From NCBI GenBank assembly GCA_015499995.1, contig JADNRV010000333.1:1-53164 (forward strand): a stretch of DNA of 53,164 nt, read 5' to 3'. This stretch comes from Flammula alnicola (lineage: Eukaryota > Basidiomycota > Agaricomycetes > Agaricales > Strophariaceae). Each line of letters opens with the position of its first letter. The first letter of the stretch is position 1. The translations under genes and the position numbers were made by a program. The notes under the pieces were generated by a model, which saw only the letters and a program-made list of their open reading frames with translations, made no database searches and was not told where the DNA came from. Of this stretch, positions 34,082 to 44,928 are shown in pieces.

Positions 34082-36277
34082 ATGTCAACACCTCCTAAAG
34101 GCACTGCACATCGACGAAGGGCCAACCCAGTCAAAAAAAGCCACGATCCGCGGCCACTCTCTGACAAAGATCTTGAAGGTTTTCGGGAAACACTTGCTAA
34201 AACATGGGGTTTCCAGCCTCGAAACTACCAAATGGACGGAATTATCGCCCAGCTCAAACGGCAGGATGTTTTAATTCACGCCGGTACTGGTATGGGAAAG
34301 ACGGCAGTCGCAGCAGGTCCTCACGCCCATCCAAGTGCTAAAGGAAAAGTTACAATCATGGTTTCACCCCTCATTGCACTGCATGATGAAATGGTCGAGA
34401 CTTTCCGCGATGAATTCAAGCTTTCTGCAACCGCAGTTAACAGCAGCAATGGCGGCTGCTCGCCTGACAAACTTGGTGTGAGCCATGTTCATACAGTAAA
34501 GCCTTGAAGCTTACAGTATTCACAGAAAGTCGTACACGGTGACTGGCAGATTATTTTAATATCTCCCGAACAACTCCTGTCGCGAACATTCATCACAGAC
34601 GTGTTGAAAGACCCAGAGTTCAAGCAAAAGCTCCTTTCCGTGGTCATTGACGAGGCCCATGTTATATCGCACTGGGGAAGCGGATTTCGCAAGAAGTATG
34701 GCGAGCTTGGTACCATCCGGTCCTTTCTTCTCAAGTCAACGCCAATTGTTGCTCTCTCCGCAACAATGCCTGGAAGAGTTCGGCGAGACATACTTCGGAT
34801 CCTGCGCTTTGATCAGAAAAATTTTGTCAATATTGATGTGGGCAATGACCGACCTAATGTGTCAATTGTCATCCGCGGGATCCACCATCCATTAAACACA
34901 TACGTCGACCTCGATTTCGTCATCAATCTCCTCGCGCAGACCTCCCTCGACATCTCGAAAACTTTCATCTACTGTGATAATATCGCGATGGGTACCGAAA
35001 TCATCGATCATTTGACGGAACTCTTACCAATTCATCTTCGCACTATGGGTATCATCCGGCCATATAATGCATGCTTCTCCAAAGAATACAGGAAGGAGGT
35101 CATGCATGAATTTCGAGAAGGGTATGTCCGAATACTTGTTTGTACTGATGCCGCAGGAATGGTAAGCCTAAAAGAAGGATATCAGTTTCTGGAAAGCTAA
35201 TACTATAAAAAGGGATGTAACCTACCGGATATCGACCTTGTTGTCCAGTGGAAGGTCCCCGGATCAGTTTCTGCCTTTGTCCAGAGGGCGGGACGGTGTG
35301 CGCGAGCGGCAGGACATGTTGGCTTGGCTGTTTTGCTTGCTGAACAGTCCGTTTACAGTACAATATTAAACGAAAACGGGAACAAGCCAACAAAGTCGAA
35401 ATTCAAGAAGGGCGAGAAGCGGAAAGCATCTGCAGCAGTCAATCAGCAACGGCCAAACGAGGATTCAAAAACGAGAAAGAATTACTCAAGAGCAAGAGGC
35501 GGACAGCGCGGATCCAACGACCCAGCACTCGATGCCATCCTCATCCGCGACTGCCCCGCAATCGACAAAGAAGCAGAAGATGAGGGCCTCTACTCTTGGG
35601 TCCAGTCCGGCGTTTGTTGGCGTTCGGTGTTGACACAAATCTATGGCAATAAACCACCAAGTAAGTCTTGGATTATACATGAAGTGCTTTGCGCCAAACT
35701 TACCTCGTTAGCCCCGACTGTTGCATGCTGTGACATATGCGACCCATCGCTCCTTGACAGAACTCGCCCAGGGAAACGCTCAGACATCACAAAGACGAGA
35801 CGTGTCAAGGTCGGTGTGCCATGTTTGACGGTCCTCGAAAAGTTGCACGATTGGCGGCGTCTCGTGAAGACACGAGATTTCAGCGCATCCTTGTTCAGTG
35901 CAGATGCGGTCTTGTCTGATGCTGTTGTCGATCTTCTTGCCAGCGTTGGACCTGTACCTACACGAGAGAAACTGTCAGTCATTTTGGGCGGTCAGTGGGG
36001 ATGGGAGATGACTTACGGAGACGAGCTTTTTGCTGCGATGAAAGACATGGACATACCCCCACTTGTCCCTCTTCCAACAAAATCTCGAGCAACCGCAGCA
36101 AAGAGAGGACATGATGGTCAAGAGAGAAGAGAGAAACCTGCGAAAAAAAAGAAGCCTGTGGATTTAGTGCGTGAGATTCCCGAGGACATGCAGTTCACCT
36201 TTGAAGTGTCCGGATATACCCCCGATTTCTCGACAGACCTTGGCCCTAGAGAAGGTCTCTTCGTTGTTCTATCATAG
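34082..36277 (+). CDS. RecQ-like DEAH-box helicase 2 of the element
   Basis: Exons 34082-34477, 34526-35161, 35213-35660 and 35712-36277 give 681 residues. Motifs: Walker A HAGTGMGKT (about residues 70-78), MVSPLIAL, DEAH in VVIDEAHVISHWG, VALSATMP, LVCTDAAGMG, and QRAGRCARAAG. After a basic linker comes a CCDIC cysteine cluster and a long C-terminal region, as in helicase 1. The 636-nt exon holding motifs II-V has exactly the same length in both genes and the following introns align. The intron at 35,661-35,711 is 51 nt and free of stops, so retention would add 17 residues without a frame change; homology to helicase 1 argues that it is spliced. Confidence 0.85.
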
Positions 36278-36596
36278 ACAGTAAATTAAATGGACATTTG
36301 GATGTAAATTGGGTGCTAGGAATGAAGTTGAGGTCAGGAATGAGCGCTGTGTGAGGACGAGCGATCAGATCAGATCGACGTCATGGTTGAAATCAACGAA
36401 TTTTCACAAGTCCGTCGACACATTTGGCGTGCTGTCACGCCTTCACCCAAAAGGGCAACTTGCTGTTCCAGTCTGTTCGCAAGCTCACATGCCCTTGATC
36501 TCGTTTTGTATACATCACATTATGTAATAATATTATTATGTAATACACATATGTCGGTGAGCTTGCGAACAGACTGGTCGCGAGTCTACCCTGTTG
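36278..36596. other. flank of helicase 2, includes a foldback
   Basis: Gene-free except for the perfect 21-bp inverted repeat described at 36,468-36,577. Confidence 0.5.
36468..36577. repeat. foldback with perfect 21-bp arms, related to the end hairpin
   Basis: Arms at 36,468-36,488 (starts CCAGTCTGTTCGC) and 36,557-36,577 (ends GCGAACAGACTGG) are exact reverse complements. The 68-nt spacer contains the palindrome AATAATATTATT. Leaving out the bulged A of the left-end hairpin, the first 19 bases of the arm differ from it at only three places, all transitions, each matched by the compensating change in the other arm. Confidence 0.8.
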
Positions 36597-36731
36597 ATGG
36601 AATCACCAACACTGGAACGCGTCGATGAGGAAGATGTTGCATTGGACATGGATGGCTGGGAGCTGGAGCCGGAATCAGAGGAAGAGATGAGTGAGGACAG
36701 CGAGGGAGAGGATGGTTTTGATTTCGAGTGA
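36597..36731 (+). other. short acidic open frame, possible relic of a DUF6589 C-terminus
   Basis: A 44-codon frame from ATG 36,597 to TGA 36,731 is strongly acidic (LEPESEEEMSEDSEGEDG). Its composition resembles the acidic tails of the two DUF6589 proteins, and it lies inside the element between helicase 2 and the right end. It may be a relic of another cassette, or chance. Confidence 0.3.
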
Positions 36732-36879
36732 GAACAGCGTGAGGTTTTTGTGGCTTCATGTTTGACGTGAAGCTTCTAAGTTCTCGCGCACAGGCCTGTC
36801 AACGACGAACAAAGTTAAACTCAATTTTTTGAAAGAAACTTATTTACTCTAATCGACATAAAATTGAAAAATAATCACA

Positions 36880-37072
36880 TTTTGTATACCCAATTTTGAT
36901 ACTTTTTTTCGACCTTTGAGACACTTTTTTCACTGAGTACGGAGGTCAAGATTTGGCGGGCTCCGCCAAAAGAGTCCCGAGAGAGCCCAGCCGGCTTCGC
37001 CAGTTGTCGTGTCCTCACAGACCACGTGCACGTTAGTCTCACGTGTGGCGAAGCCGGATGGGGACGAGCCTA
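36880..37072 (-). repeat. right terminal inverted repeat
   Basis: Imperfect partner of 23,978-24,190. Read on the reverse strand: TAGGCTCG, hairpin, CTGGGCTCTCTCGGG, AAATCTTGACCTC, GAAAAAAGTG, AAATTGGGTATACAAAA. Confidence 0.85.
36987..37061 (+). repeat. right subterminal hairpin
   Basis: Arms CCAGCCGGCTTCGCCA (36,987-37,002) and TGGCGAAGCCGGATGG (37,046-37,061) pair 15 of 16 with a 43-nt loop. Position and loop size match the left-end hairpin, although the arm sequence is different. Confidence 0.85.
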
Positions 37073-37081
37073 TGGTTTAGC
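37073..37081. repeat. 9-bp target repeat TGGTTTAGC, copy 3 of 3
   Basis: Right-hand duplication of the 13.1-kb element. Confidence 0.85.
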
Positions 37082-37725
37082 ATGAGTGATACGCACTTAA
37101 TCACGTGATGATTAGCAAAAGCAAATCCACTTAGATCCACTTGCACTGTCATTAATATTCATTGATGATTGCGGAAAGGATCTTAGAGGCTCAGCGCTCA
37201 GCGCTCATTAATCATTAATCATTCCGCAATGTTGATTTTAGTTTTGCGCTCGATCATGTTGTGTTCACTTCACGCTATTTGACGTTTTTCTAGACAGAGG
37301 CTCAATACGTTTGCAATACGTCTTTTATTTGTGCTCAAATTCTATGGGTGATGACGGTCGTTCAGGGAATACAAGATGGTGTAGATATGCGCCAATTGCA
37401 ATCGGATATCTATCAAAATAGTAGAGTGATTTGATTTACTAAAGAGGAGGGAGCCTGAGAAGTGGGTAATACCTTATAGTACAGCGGCCAAGTCAATGAC
37501 TTGTGGATGGTTAACAGTGTAACAAAGAATGGGGTAAGCCATTAGGCGGGACAGGCGGGTAATACAAGTACTAGTAGGCTGAAGGAGCGAAAGGCAACGA
37601 GCGATGGAAGGGAAAGGCGGTAAAGTAACGTCAAGAATTTGTGTAATCGCCGTGGCTTTCAGTGTTTATGAGGTCTATCTTGGGTCTCATCGACTTGAGC
37701 AGGTCACAGCGTCTTCCTTTTCGTT
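37082..37725. other. intergenic after the element
   Basis: Contains a small inverted repeat ATTGCGGAA ... TTCCGCAAT (near 37,167 and 37,222) with ATTAATCATTAATCATT beside it, and the shared 3' flank of family copy 3 from about 37,430. No gene. Confidence 0.45.
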
Positions 37726-38658
37726 TCAAATCCGAGGTCGAACGACTTGACGGAAAGTTGGGAAATGGGAGTCTGGGCTACATAAGACGGAGGAGCCATG
37801 ATCCCGGGATTCGACGATCTCGCTTTCCGTATCGATAGTCATCTGGAATGACGCCAAGTGTGTAAGCCATGAAGTGTCTTTCGCGTGATCGATCCAGTCG
37901 TCGAAATTCTGCAGGAAAGGAAGCGAGCGAGAAAATTCGGCAACCAATTTCTTGACTGAGGCAGGAGGATGTGGCGCAAGATTGGTGTCAAGGTCATGGT
38001 GGGGTCCTACTGCCAACCACAGCTCTCGCAGATTTGTGAACCGCCGGAGTCTAACCACAAAAATTTCAGCCTCAAATTTATGGAAAAAGTCGTTCTCGCC
38101 CATGCTCTCTGCATCCAGGACCTCCAAAGAAGCAGCCAGGTCTGGATTTCTATGATAAACATATCGAACGCGTTGTTTTCTATAATCCGAAGATACTTGA
38201 GCTTCGTTGCTCCACCGGGTGGTATGAAATTGAAGTCGCAGGAACAGTCTAGCGTGAGAGATGAGATTTGGGAGAATAAGGTGGGCAGTTGAGTGGAGTT
38301 TTCGATAAATTGGCAGCACAGGCCCTCTAGGTGCACCGTTTGAATGTCCGTCCATTGGTGCTGAAGGACATTGAGAGCTACGAGGTTGGCCTCTCCATTG
38401 TGGCCTGAAAATATCGTAAGATGGTTCGGCGAAAGACCATCGAGCGCCTGGAACATCGCCTTCGTGGGATCAGAGGGACCCGTTGGGCTGATCCGCACGG
38501 AATCAATTCTTTCAGAAGGGATCGCTTGCTTATCCTGGGCGAGGACGCGTCTAAGTACCATTTATGGGCATTTCATCCGGGACATTCTAAGTCACTGGAG
38601 ATTTGGGCGGTATGAAGAATGGTCGTGATCGACTGATTTCCTGATTCAGTAGAAGACA
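37726..38658 (-). pseudogene. LRR-like F-box-family gene, copy 3, broken
   Basis: Minus strand. It starts MSSTESGNQSITTIL near 38,658 as copy 1 does, but the next piece runs into a stop. 38,555-38,155 reads AQDKQAIPSERIDSVRI, QALDGLSPNHLTIF and FNFIPPGG. Near 38,155 a small deletion shifts the frame, and 38,150-37,760 reads SLEVLDAESMGENDF, FTNLRELWLAVG and FDDWIDHAKDTSWLTHL. The final residues differ from copy 1 through another frame change near 37,760. At least three lesions make it a pseudogene. Confidence 0.7.
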
Positions 38659-39126
38659 TGTGTCTGCAAGAAGGCAGAGAACTTTTCTGCTAGAACTGCT
38701 TGGTGAATTGACGAAGGCGCTGGCGAGGAATTCTGTCGATTAGGCCTACGTATCCGTTAGATATCGGGGATGAACTGGAGCATTTTACTGAAAAAATGCA
38801 CCGCACCATATTCTTCAGATTCGTGTGCTAACGGCCGATTTGATTGACGTCTGTCGCGTCCGCTGTAAGACCCAGTAGAGATGTAGACTTTGAACAGAAT
38901 CGAACACATTACGCTCGGAGATCCCAAAATTTGGCGACGCCTTTCAAACTGCAATGTCTTGACTTCAAGAGCTCTGCAGCCTTCCGATGTGGTTTGCAGT
39001 GTCACATGTCACACGGACAGGAGAAATTTCCTAACAGGCAATCATGTCGTGGCTGTGATTTGTCACGCGCCTCGGCACTGTCAACGACGACGAGCGCAGC
39101 AGGGCTTGTCCCAAACCACCACCACC

Positions 39127-42100
39127 ATGACACGACGACGAAAGGGCGTTGCAGCATTATGCACGGCCTTGATATCATTATTTTCTGCGCTCCTCGTAGC
39201 AGGCCAGTCTCAGCCAGAGCACGCCGTCAGCTCCTTCAACTATCTCCCAGCGCGCCTGTTCTTCTTCGATGATACCGAGGTCAGAGTTTTCTCCGTTATT
39301 GATGCAGAGTTCTCATGATATGATGCAGTCTGCTATATTCCATGATTCCATGGATGGAAACCTCTATGTGTCTCTCAATGAGGGCAAAACCTGGAACCTC
39401 GCCGATGGCATACCGAGCGGAAAGGTGATGATGGTTTTTGACCATCCTGTGAATAATCGATATGTGAGTACAGCGTTCTTTGGTAGCATTCAAATCTTAT
39501 AATGTCTTGGAGGCATTTGCTCTTACGGATGGCACTACTCACTACCGAACCGAAGACCGAGGCAAAACGTGGCGACCTTTCGAGGTCCCACTACCACCAG
39601 CTCTCGTGCCACGTCCCCTATCTTTCCACTCTGACCCAAAAAACTATGGTTACATTCTCTACCAAGGCACAAGCTGCGACCATCGCGGCTGGGGCTCGGT
39701 CTGCCACGACGAAGTAAGCTACTTTTGACTCGGAGAAATCCCAAGCTAAACGCGTGCCTTGTAGACATTCTACACCAAGGAAGCATTCTCCGACGACGTG
39801 AAGCCCCTTCTAAAAGAGACTTCCCGATGCCAATTCGCCCATAGCTCGAAAGATTTCAAACACGAGGCTCATACAGACCTCATCTACTGTGTTGCGTATG
39901 ATACAAGCAGCTCTAACGGCGCACACGACCTGTCCTCCAGGCGCCTCTTTTCCAGCACCGATTTCTTCACCAACGATAAAAAAACGGAAGATCTTGGGAT
40001 AGGCAAGAACGCCAGGGGTGTCGTTGCGTTTGCCATCGTTTCCAAGTATGCCGTCGTCGCGCTCAAGGACATGTCGAAGAGCAACGGCGAGATGTTGTTG
40101 TACGTGACGGTCGACACCAAGACATGGGCCAAGGCGCACTTCCCGCATGCATCGTCAGCCCAACTGCGCGAAAATGCCTACACAATGCTGGAGTCGACCC
40201 AGCATTCGCTCGCTGTGGATGTGTTGCTGCAGGACAAGAGCAGCATCGGGACCTTGTTTGTCAGCAACTCGAACGGGACGTTCTTTGTGCAGAGCTTGAA
40301 GGATACGAACAGGAATGACCTCGGCTATGTGGATTATGAACGTGTATATGGCGTGGAGGGCATCGGGTTGGCGAATGTCGTGGCGAATGCTCAGGAGGTC
40401 GAGGGGCGAGGGGCCGACAAACGCCTCAAGACTTTCATCACCTTTGATGATGGAAGTTCATGGTCGACGTTGACTCCGCCTTCCGAGGACGTTGAAGGGC
40501 AGAAGATCTCCTGCGATCCATCAGACCCCGAACAATGTTCGCTGCACCTGCATTCCGTTACTACACCGCACAATTTTGGCCGCATCTTCTCTTCCCCTGC
40601 CCCCGGCTTCGTCATGGGCGTGGGCAGCGTTGGCGAATACTTGCGGAACTACCAGGAGAGCGACACTTTCTTGAGCACGGATGCTGGTTTGACATGGGGA
40701 ATGATCAGCAAGGGCGCACACAAGTACGAGTTCGGTGATTTGGGCAGTATTTTGGTGGCTGTTGACGACGAGGAAGTGACCGAGTCTGTCAAATATTCGT
40801 TGGACTTGGGCAAGACTTGGTGCGTTTCATACTTTCCATCCCTTTTCAGTAATTTTAACATGGCATATTTTGCAGGAATACATACAATTTCGGGGTCAAG
40901 CTCCGGGCGCAAGGCTTAGTGACTCTGCCCGACTCGACATCCCAAAAATTCTTATTACTTGGACAAGTAGCCAAACACGACCAGACGAAAGATGTCGGCA
41001 AAGTCGTGGTCGTGTACTTGGACTTTGTCAAGACACGTGGCAGAAAATGTAACGATGCTGATTACGAGAAGTGGTACGCAAGACCTCGCAACTCTGAATG
41101 TTTAATGGGACACAAGGTACGCAGATATTCTTTTGAATGACGTTTGAGCTGCTGTCTAAAAGGTTTCTTCTAGCAATGGTATAAACGGAGAAAACCAGAA
41201 GCGAATTGTTATGTTGGCGAGAAGTATAAAGATCCTGTGGTCCATGAGGATACTTGCGAGTGTACCGATGCAGACTATGAATGGTGCGTCAATTCTTTCT
41301 CGAACATCTCCTTTCTGGCATCGAACTTTGCTTCACCCATTTCAGTGACTTCAACTTCGTGCGAGTCGGAGACAAGTGTGAACTCGTCGGGCTCGAACCT
41401 GTCCCTGCCGATGTGTGTACTGCGGGTAATCCAGACCAGACCTATAAAGGTTCTTCAGGCTACAGGAAGATTTCAGGAGACACTTGCGTGGGTGGGATGG
41501 AGAAAGATGAGCAGGTGGACCGGAAATGTTCTCAGGGTGCGTTTTATTCCGCCCATTTTCCAGCCCCAGTCTGACGGAGCCGAAATACATAGCCCAACCA
41601 CCTCAAGGAGAAATTGCTCACACTAAGGTTGGAACTTCGTAGATATCCAGAATTTCGGAAAGCTAAACTTGATATTTGCCAGTCCGACTTCCCGAGTCAA
41701 ATTATACAGTATGCATACTTCAAGGCTTCTCAGGTAAATCTCTTCATATCGCGACATAAGAAATATTTTAAATTGTAATTTGCAGACCATCCTTGTTCGC
41801 TTGAATGACCACAGCATCTGGCAATCGAGTAACGAAGGTTATTCATGGCACCAACCTGTCCCTGACAAAAAATTCCTCGCCTTCTATCACCACAAATATT
41901 CCGACGACCGTGCATACCTCATATCCAATACCGAAGAGTTTTACTATACCACCGATACTGGACGAACATGGAACATCGGCAAAGCCCCTACGCCGCCGAA
42001 TGGCTTCGGCGCGCAGGTCATTCGGTTCCATCCTAATTCCGATTACCTCATCTGGGTTGGGAACAAGGACTGTTCGGGCGGTGGGGCGACTTGCCGGGCT

Positions 42101-44438
42101 GAGGCGCAGTACTCGCGGGACAACGGGCGGAAATGGACTTTTATTGACGATTATGTGCGGAACTGTGCATTCGCGAAGGACTCGCATATCGATGCGGATC
42201 CTAGCGAAATTGTATGCGAGTCTTATAGAGACAAGACTGGGTCGCAGAGACATTTGGCGAACAACCCGTTGGAGCTCATCGTTGGCTCCAACTTCTATTC
42301 GCGCACGAACAAGCTGTTTGACGCTGTTGTCGGGTTTGCCAAGTTCTCAGAGTTCTTTGTCGTCGCTGAGGTGCGCTTGTTTCCGTTTCAACTTTCTTGC
42401 TAAACAGTTAACTCTTGACTCTGCGCAGATGATTCAAGAGAAGAGATCACTGGAGCTTCAAGTATCGTTGGATGGAAAACATTTTGCTTTGGGAAGGTTC
42501 CCTCCTTCAATGCATCCTGAGACTCATGTACGTCCTTCTGCGCCTTCATTCTACTCCTCCTAACCCATTTGTAGGCGTATACGATTCTTGAATCAAGCAC
42601 AAAAGCACTCTTTCTCCATATGACTATGTCTGAGAAGCCTGCGCCTTACTGGGGCACCATCCTCAAGTCCAACTCAAACGGGACCTACTTTGGCATATCT
42701 ATTGAAAACGTCAACAGAGACGATCGTGGATACGTCGACTTTGAAAAGATGATTGGATTGGATGGCATTGCCCTTATCAATGTCGTGGCGAACCCGGAGG
42801 ATGCAACAATTTCTGGCAGGAAGCTCTTGCAAAGTAGGATCACTCATAACGATGGTAAGCGGTCAAAACATATCCTTATCCCGGATCAAGCTAATTTATG
42901 GGCTACAGGTGGTACATGGACGCCTCTTCCTCCCCCCAAGGTGGATTCGCATGGTCAAGAATATCAGTGTAAAGGAACTGTATGTTTTTTCTGTTTCATG
43001 TTGAACTGTATCTCAATTCTAATCGTATCTTAAATTTAGAAATGTCAATTGCATATCCATGGTTACACCGAGCGAAGAGATCCACGAGCATCGTACAGCA
43101 GCCCATCGGTACCAGGCTTGCTTATGGCTGTCGGAAACGTTGGAGAGACCCTTGCTCCCTACACGGAGAGCGACACCTTCCTTAGTCGCGATGCTGGCTT
43201 TACGTGGCAAGAGGTGCACAAGGACGCACATATGTGGGAATTTGGAGATTCTGGATCTGTCTTGGTCATGGCGAACGACGAAGAACCGACGGATTTCATT
43301 CTTTTCAGCACCAACGAAGGCCTGGACTGGAAAGAGTACAAGTTCAGCAACGAAAAGGTTAGAGTGCAAGCCATCGTCACGGTTCCTTCGGACACTAGTC
43401 GGCGATTCCTCCTCTTGGGTAATACCATGAGGGCGGGTGGATCCGTTGCCTTCCACATTGACTTCACCGCGTTGACGGCGAGAAAATGTGAGTATCTTAT
43501 TTGGACATGGGCTAACTGTCTTACTTAACTATGATCCAGGTCTCGTGAATATTGAAGATCCTGGGCATGACGACTTCGAACTTTGGAGTCCGAGCGAGTC
43601 TCGTCCGGAACAGTGTCTCTTTGGACGACAGGTGCACATTTATTCCATTCCTTGATATCGTTTGGTATCCTTACGTTCAATTGTAGACCAAGTACCATCG
43701 ACGAGTCCGCAATGCAGACTGTGTGGTCGGTGAGCAGCCTAGGGCTGCCGATATCCTCGTCGAAAACTGCCCTTGCGCAAAAGCTGACTTTGAATGGTGA
43801 GTTTCAGTTTTGCCGATGCTTTCGATACTCGAATCGTGACCAATATCACTCTCTAGTGAATTCAACTACGTGAAAAATGCCAACGATGAATGTGTTCTGG
43901 TCCCTGGCACAACCCCTTTGCCCGACGACGATTCATGCCAGAACGGGGAGTCGGTGTGGTATGAGCGGACGCCGTACCGTGTGATACCCTACTCCAGCTG
44001 CGTCGAAGGTTACCGGCCAGATCACGGTCCAGAGCACGTATGCCCTGGCTTTGGATCGAAGAGCGGCTGGTTCTGGACCTTCATGATATTAATTCCATTC
44101 GCGTTCACGGCGCTCGTGGCGTACTACTATTACCGCCGCAGTGGTTTGGCGAGAGGGTGAGCATTACAGGTTTCACATCCACCAGCAAACCTCTACTGAC
44201 CCATTTTTATAGCACCATTCGCTTACCTGGCGATTCAAGACCTGCTTATGGCGGAGAGACTGGCGTCATGGCAACATTGGCCTCAGTCCCTTGGTTCATT
44301 ATTGGCGTTGCAGGTATCGCATATGAATGGGTCGTATCTCGCGCTGACACGTACCTCTTCCGTTCACGGAGAGGGTATAGAAACGTACCTATCGATGAGG
44401 ATGCTCAGATTCTTCGTTTCGAAGATGAAGAGCACTAA
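39127..44438 (+). CDS. VPS10: vacuolar protein sorting receptor VPS10 (sortilin family)
   Basis: Eighteen exons splice in phase to 1,460 residues: 39127-39279, 39329-39463, 39513-39713, 39765-40819, 40876-41116, 41174-41283, 41346-41536, 41593-41627, 41683-41733, 41786-42370, 42429-42527, 42575-42854, 42909-42979, 43040-43487, 43540-43631, 43687-43796, 43857-44156, 44213-44438. After a signal peptide ([13 protein letters not shown]) come two VPS10 propeller domains with repeated S-x-D-x-G-x-T-W motifs ([33 protein letters not shown]). Each is followed by a 10CC Cys module ([20 protein letters not shown]). One membrane helix ([20 protein letters not shown]) precedes the tail, and a second hydrophobic stretch ([20 protein letters not shown]) lies within it. 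VPS10 carries vacuolar hydrolases such as carboxypeptidase Y from the late Golgi to endosomes. Length and layout are those of fungal VPS10. Confidence 0.95.
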
Positions 44439-44928
44439 GAGTATTATACATAGTTTTGAGTATGAAATTAGGACAGCCTACCTACTTACCCTACCGTATG
44501 ATCGAGGTTCGCTTTCTCTCGTTGGTCTTTGTTACCGACGCATATGCCCCCGCTGTATTTATTAATGTTACTACGATAGTTGGAGCCTTTTTTCTGTATA
44601 ATTAAATATGGCGTTACTGTCATGCGAGAGAGGGATTGAATTTGAACTGGGGTGAATGCTGTTTGTGAAGTTCCGGTGTTGTGTTGATAGTGTGCATGTG
44701 TCTAGAATGGGTTATATGAGGTTATATGAGACGAAAGTGAAATGCTTGGGATGTATGTAGGTAAACTGAAAGCAATAGACAGCGGGAAAACGTAATGGAT
44801 AGAAATGGCGAGCTGCTTCCATAGCTTGAGTTTTGTGATGAGTACTTGCGCGTTGAATGAGGGCAATATCATAAATGAACAGCATAGCTGCGGCTGCTGC
44901 ATGTCGATCGAGGCGTAACTGGATCATC
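44439..44928. other. intergenic between convergent genes
   Basis: 3' flanks of VPS10 and the membrane-protein gene; no further feature seen. Confidence 0.5.

Larger units (their letters stand above)
23978..37072. mobile_element. 13.1-kb composite TIR element with mirrored helicase + DUF6589 cassettes
   Basis: Left end TAGACTCG, right end (reverse strand) TAGGCTCG, with TGGTTTAGC repeated exactly at 23,969-23,977 and 37,073-37,081. The inverted repeats continue about 200 bp: CTGGGCTCTCTCGGG (from 24,067), AATCTTGACCTC (near 24,113), and AAATTGGGTATACAAAA (near 24,170) all recur on the reverse strand near 36,990, 36,950 and 36,885. Cargo: helicase 1 (-), DUF6589 protein 1 (+), DUF6589 protein 2 (-), helicase 2 (+). 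I infer a DNA transposon that moves with a 9-bp duplication, an unusual length that Mutator-like elements also have, but no Mutator-type transposase is seen. Confidence 0.85.

Noticed and set aside
23978..37072. Helitron or Starship-type element because of the helicases and large size
   Set aside because: There is no Rep/HUH domain and no DUF3435 tyrosine recombinase; inverted repeats plus a target duplication do not fit a Helitron.
23966..37081. A 12-bp direct repeat CTATGGTTTAGC as the target duplication of the large element
   Set aside because: The extra CTA on the right belongs to the element end (CGAGCCTA); only the 9-bp version leaves matching TAG(A/G)CTCG ends and agrees with the native gene site at 22,990.
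39296..42603. Several long antisense frames within VPS10
   Set aside because: They are composition shadows of the 18-exon receptor gene, which accounts for all conserved motifs.
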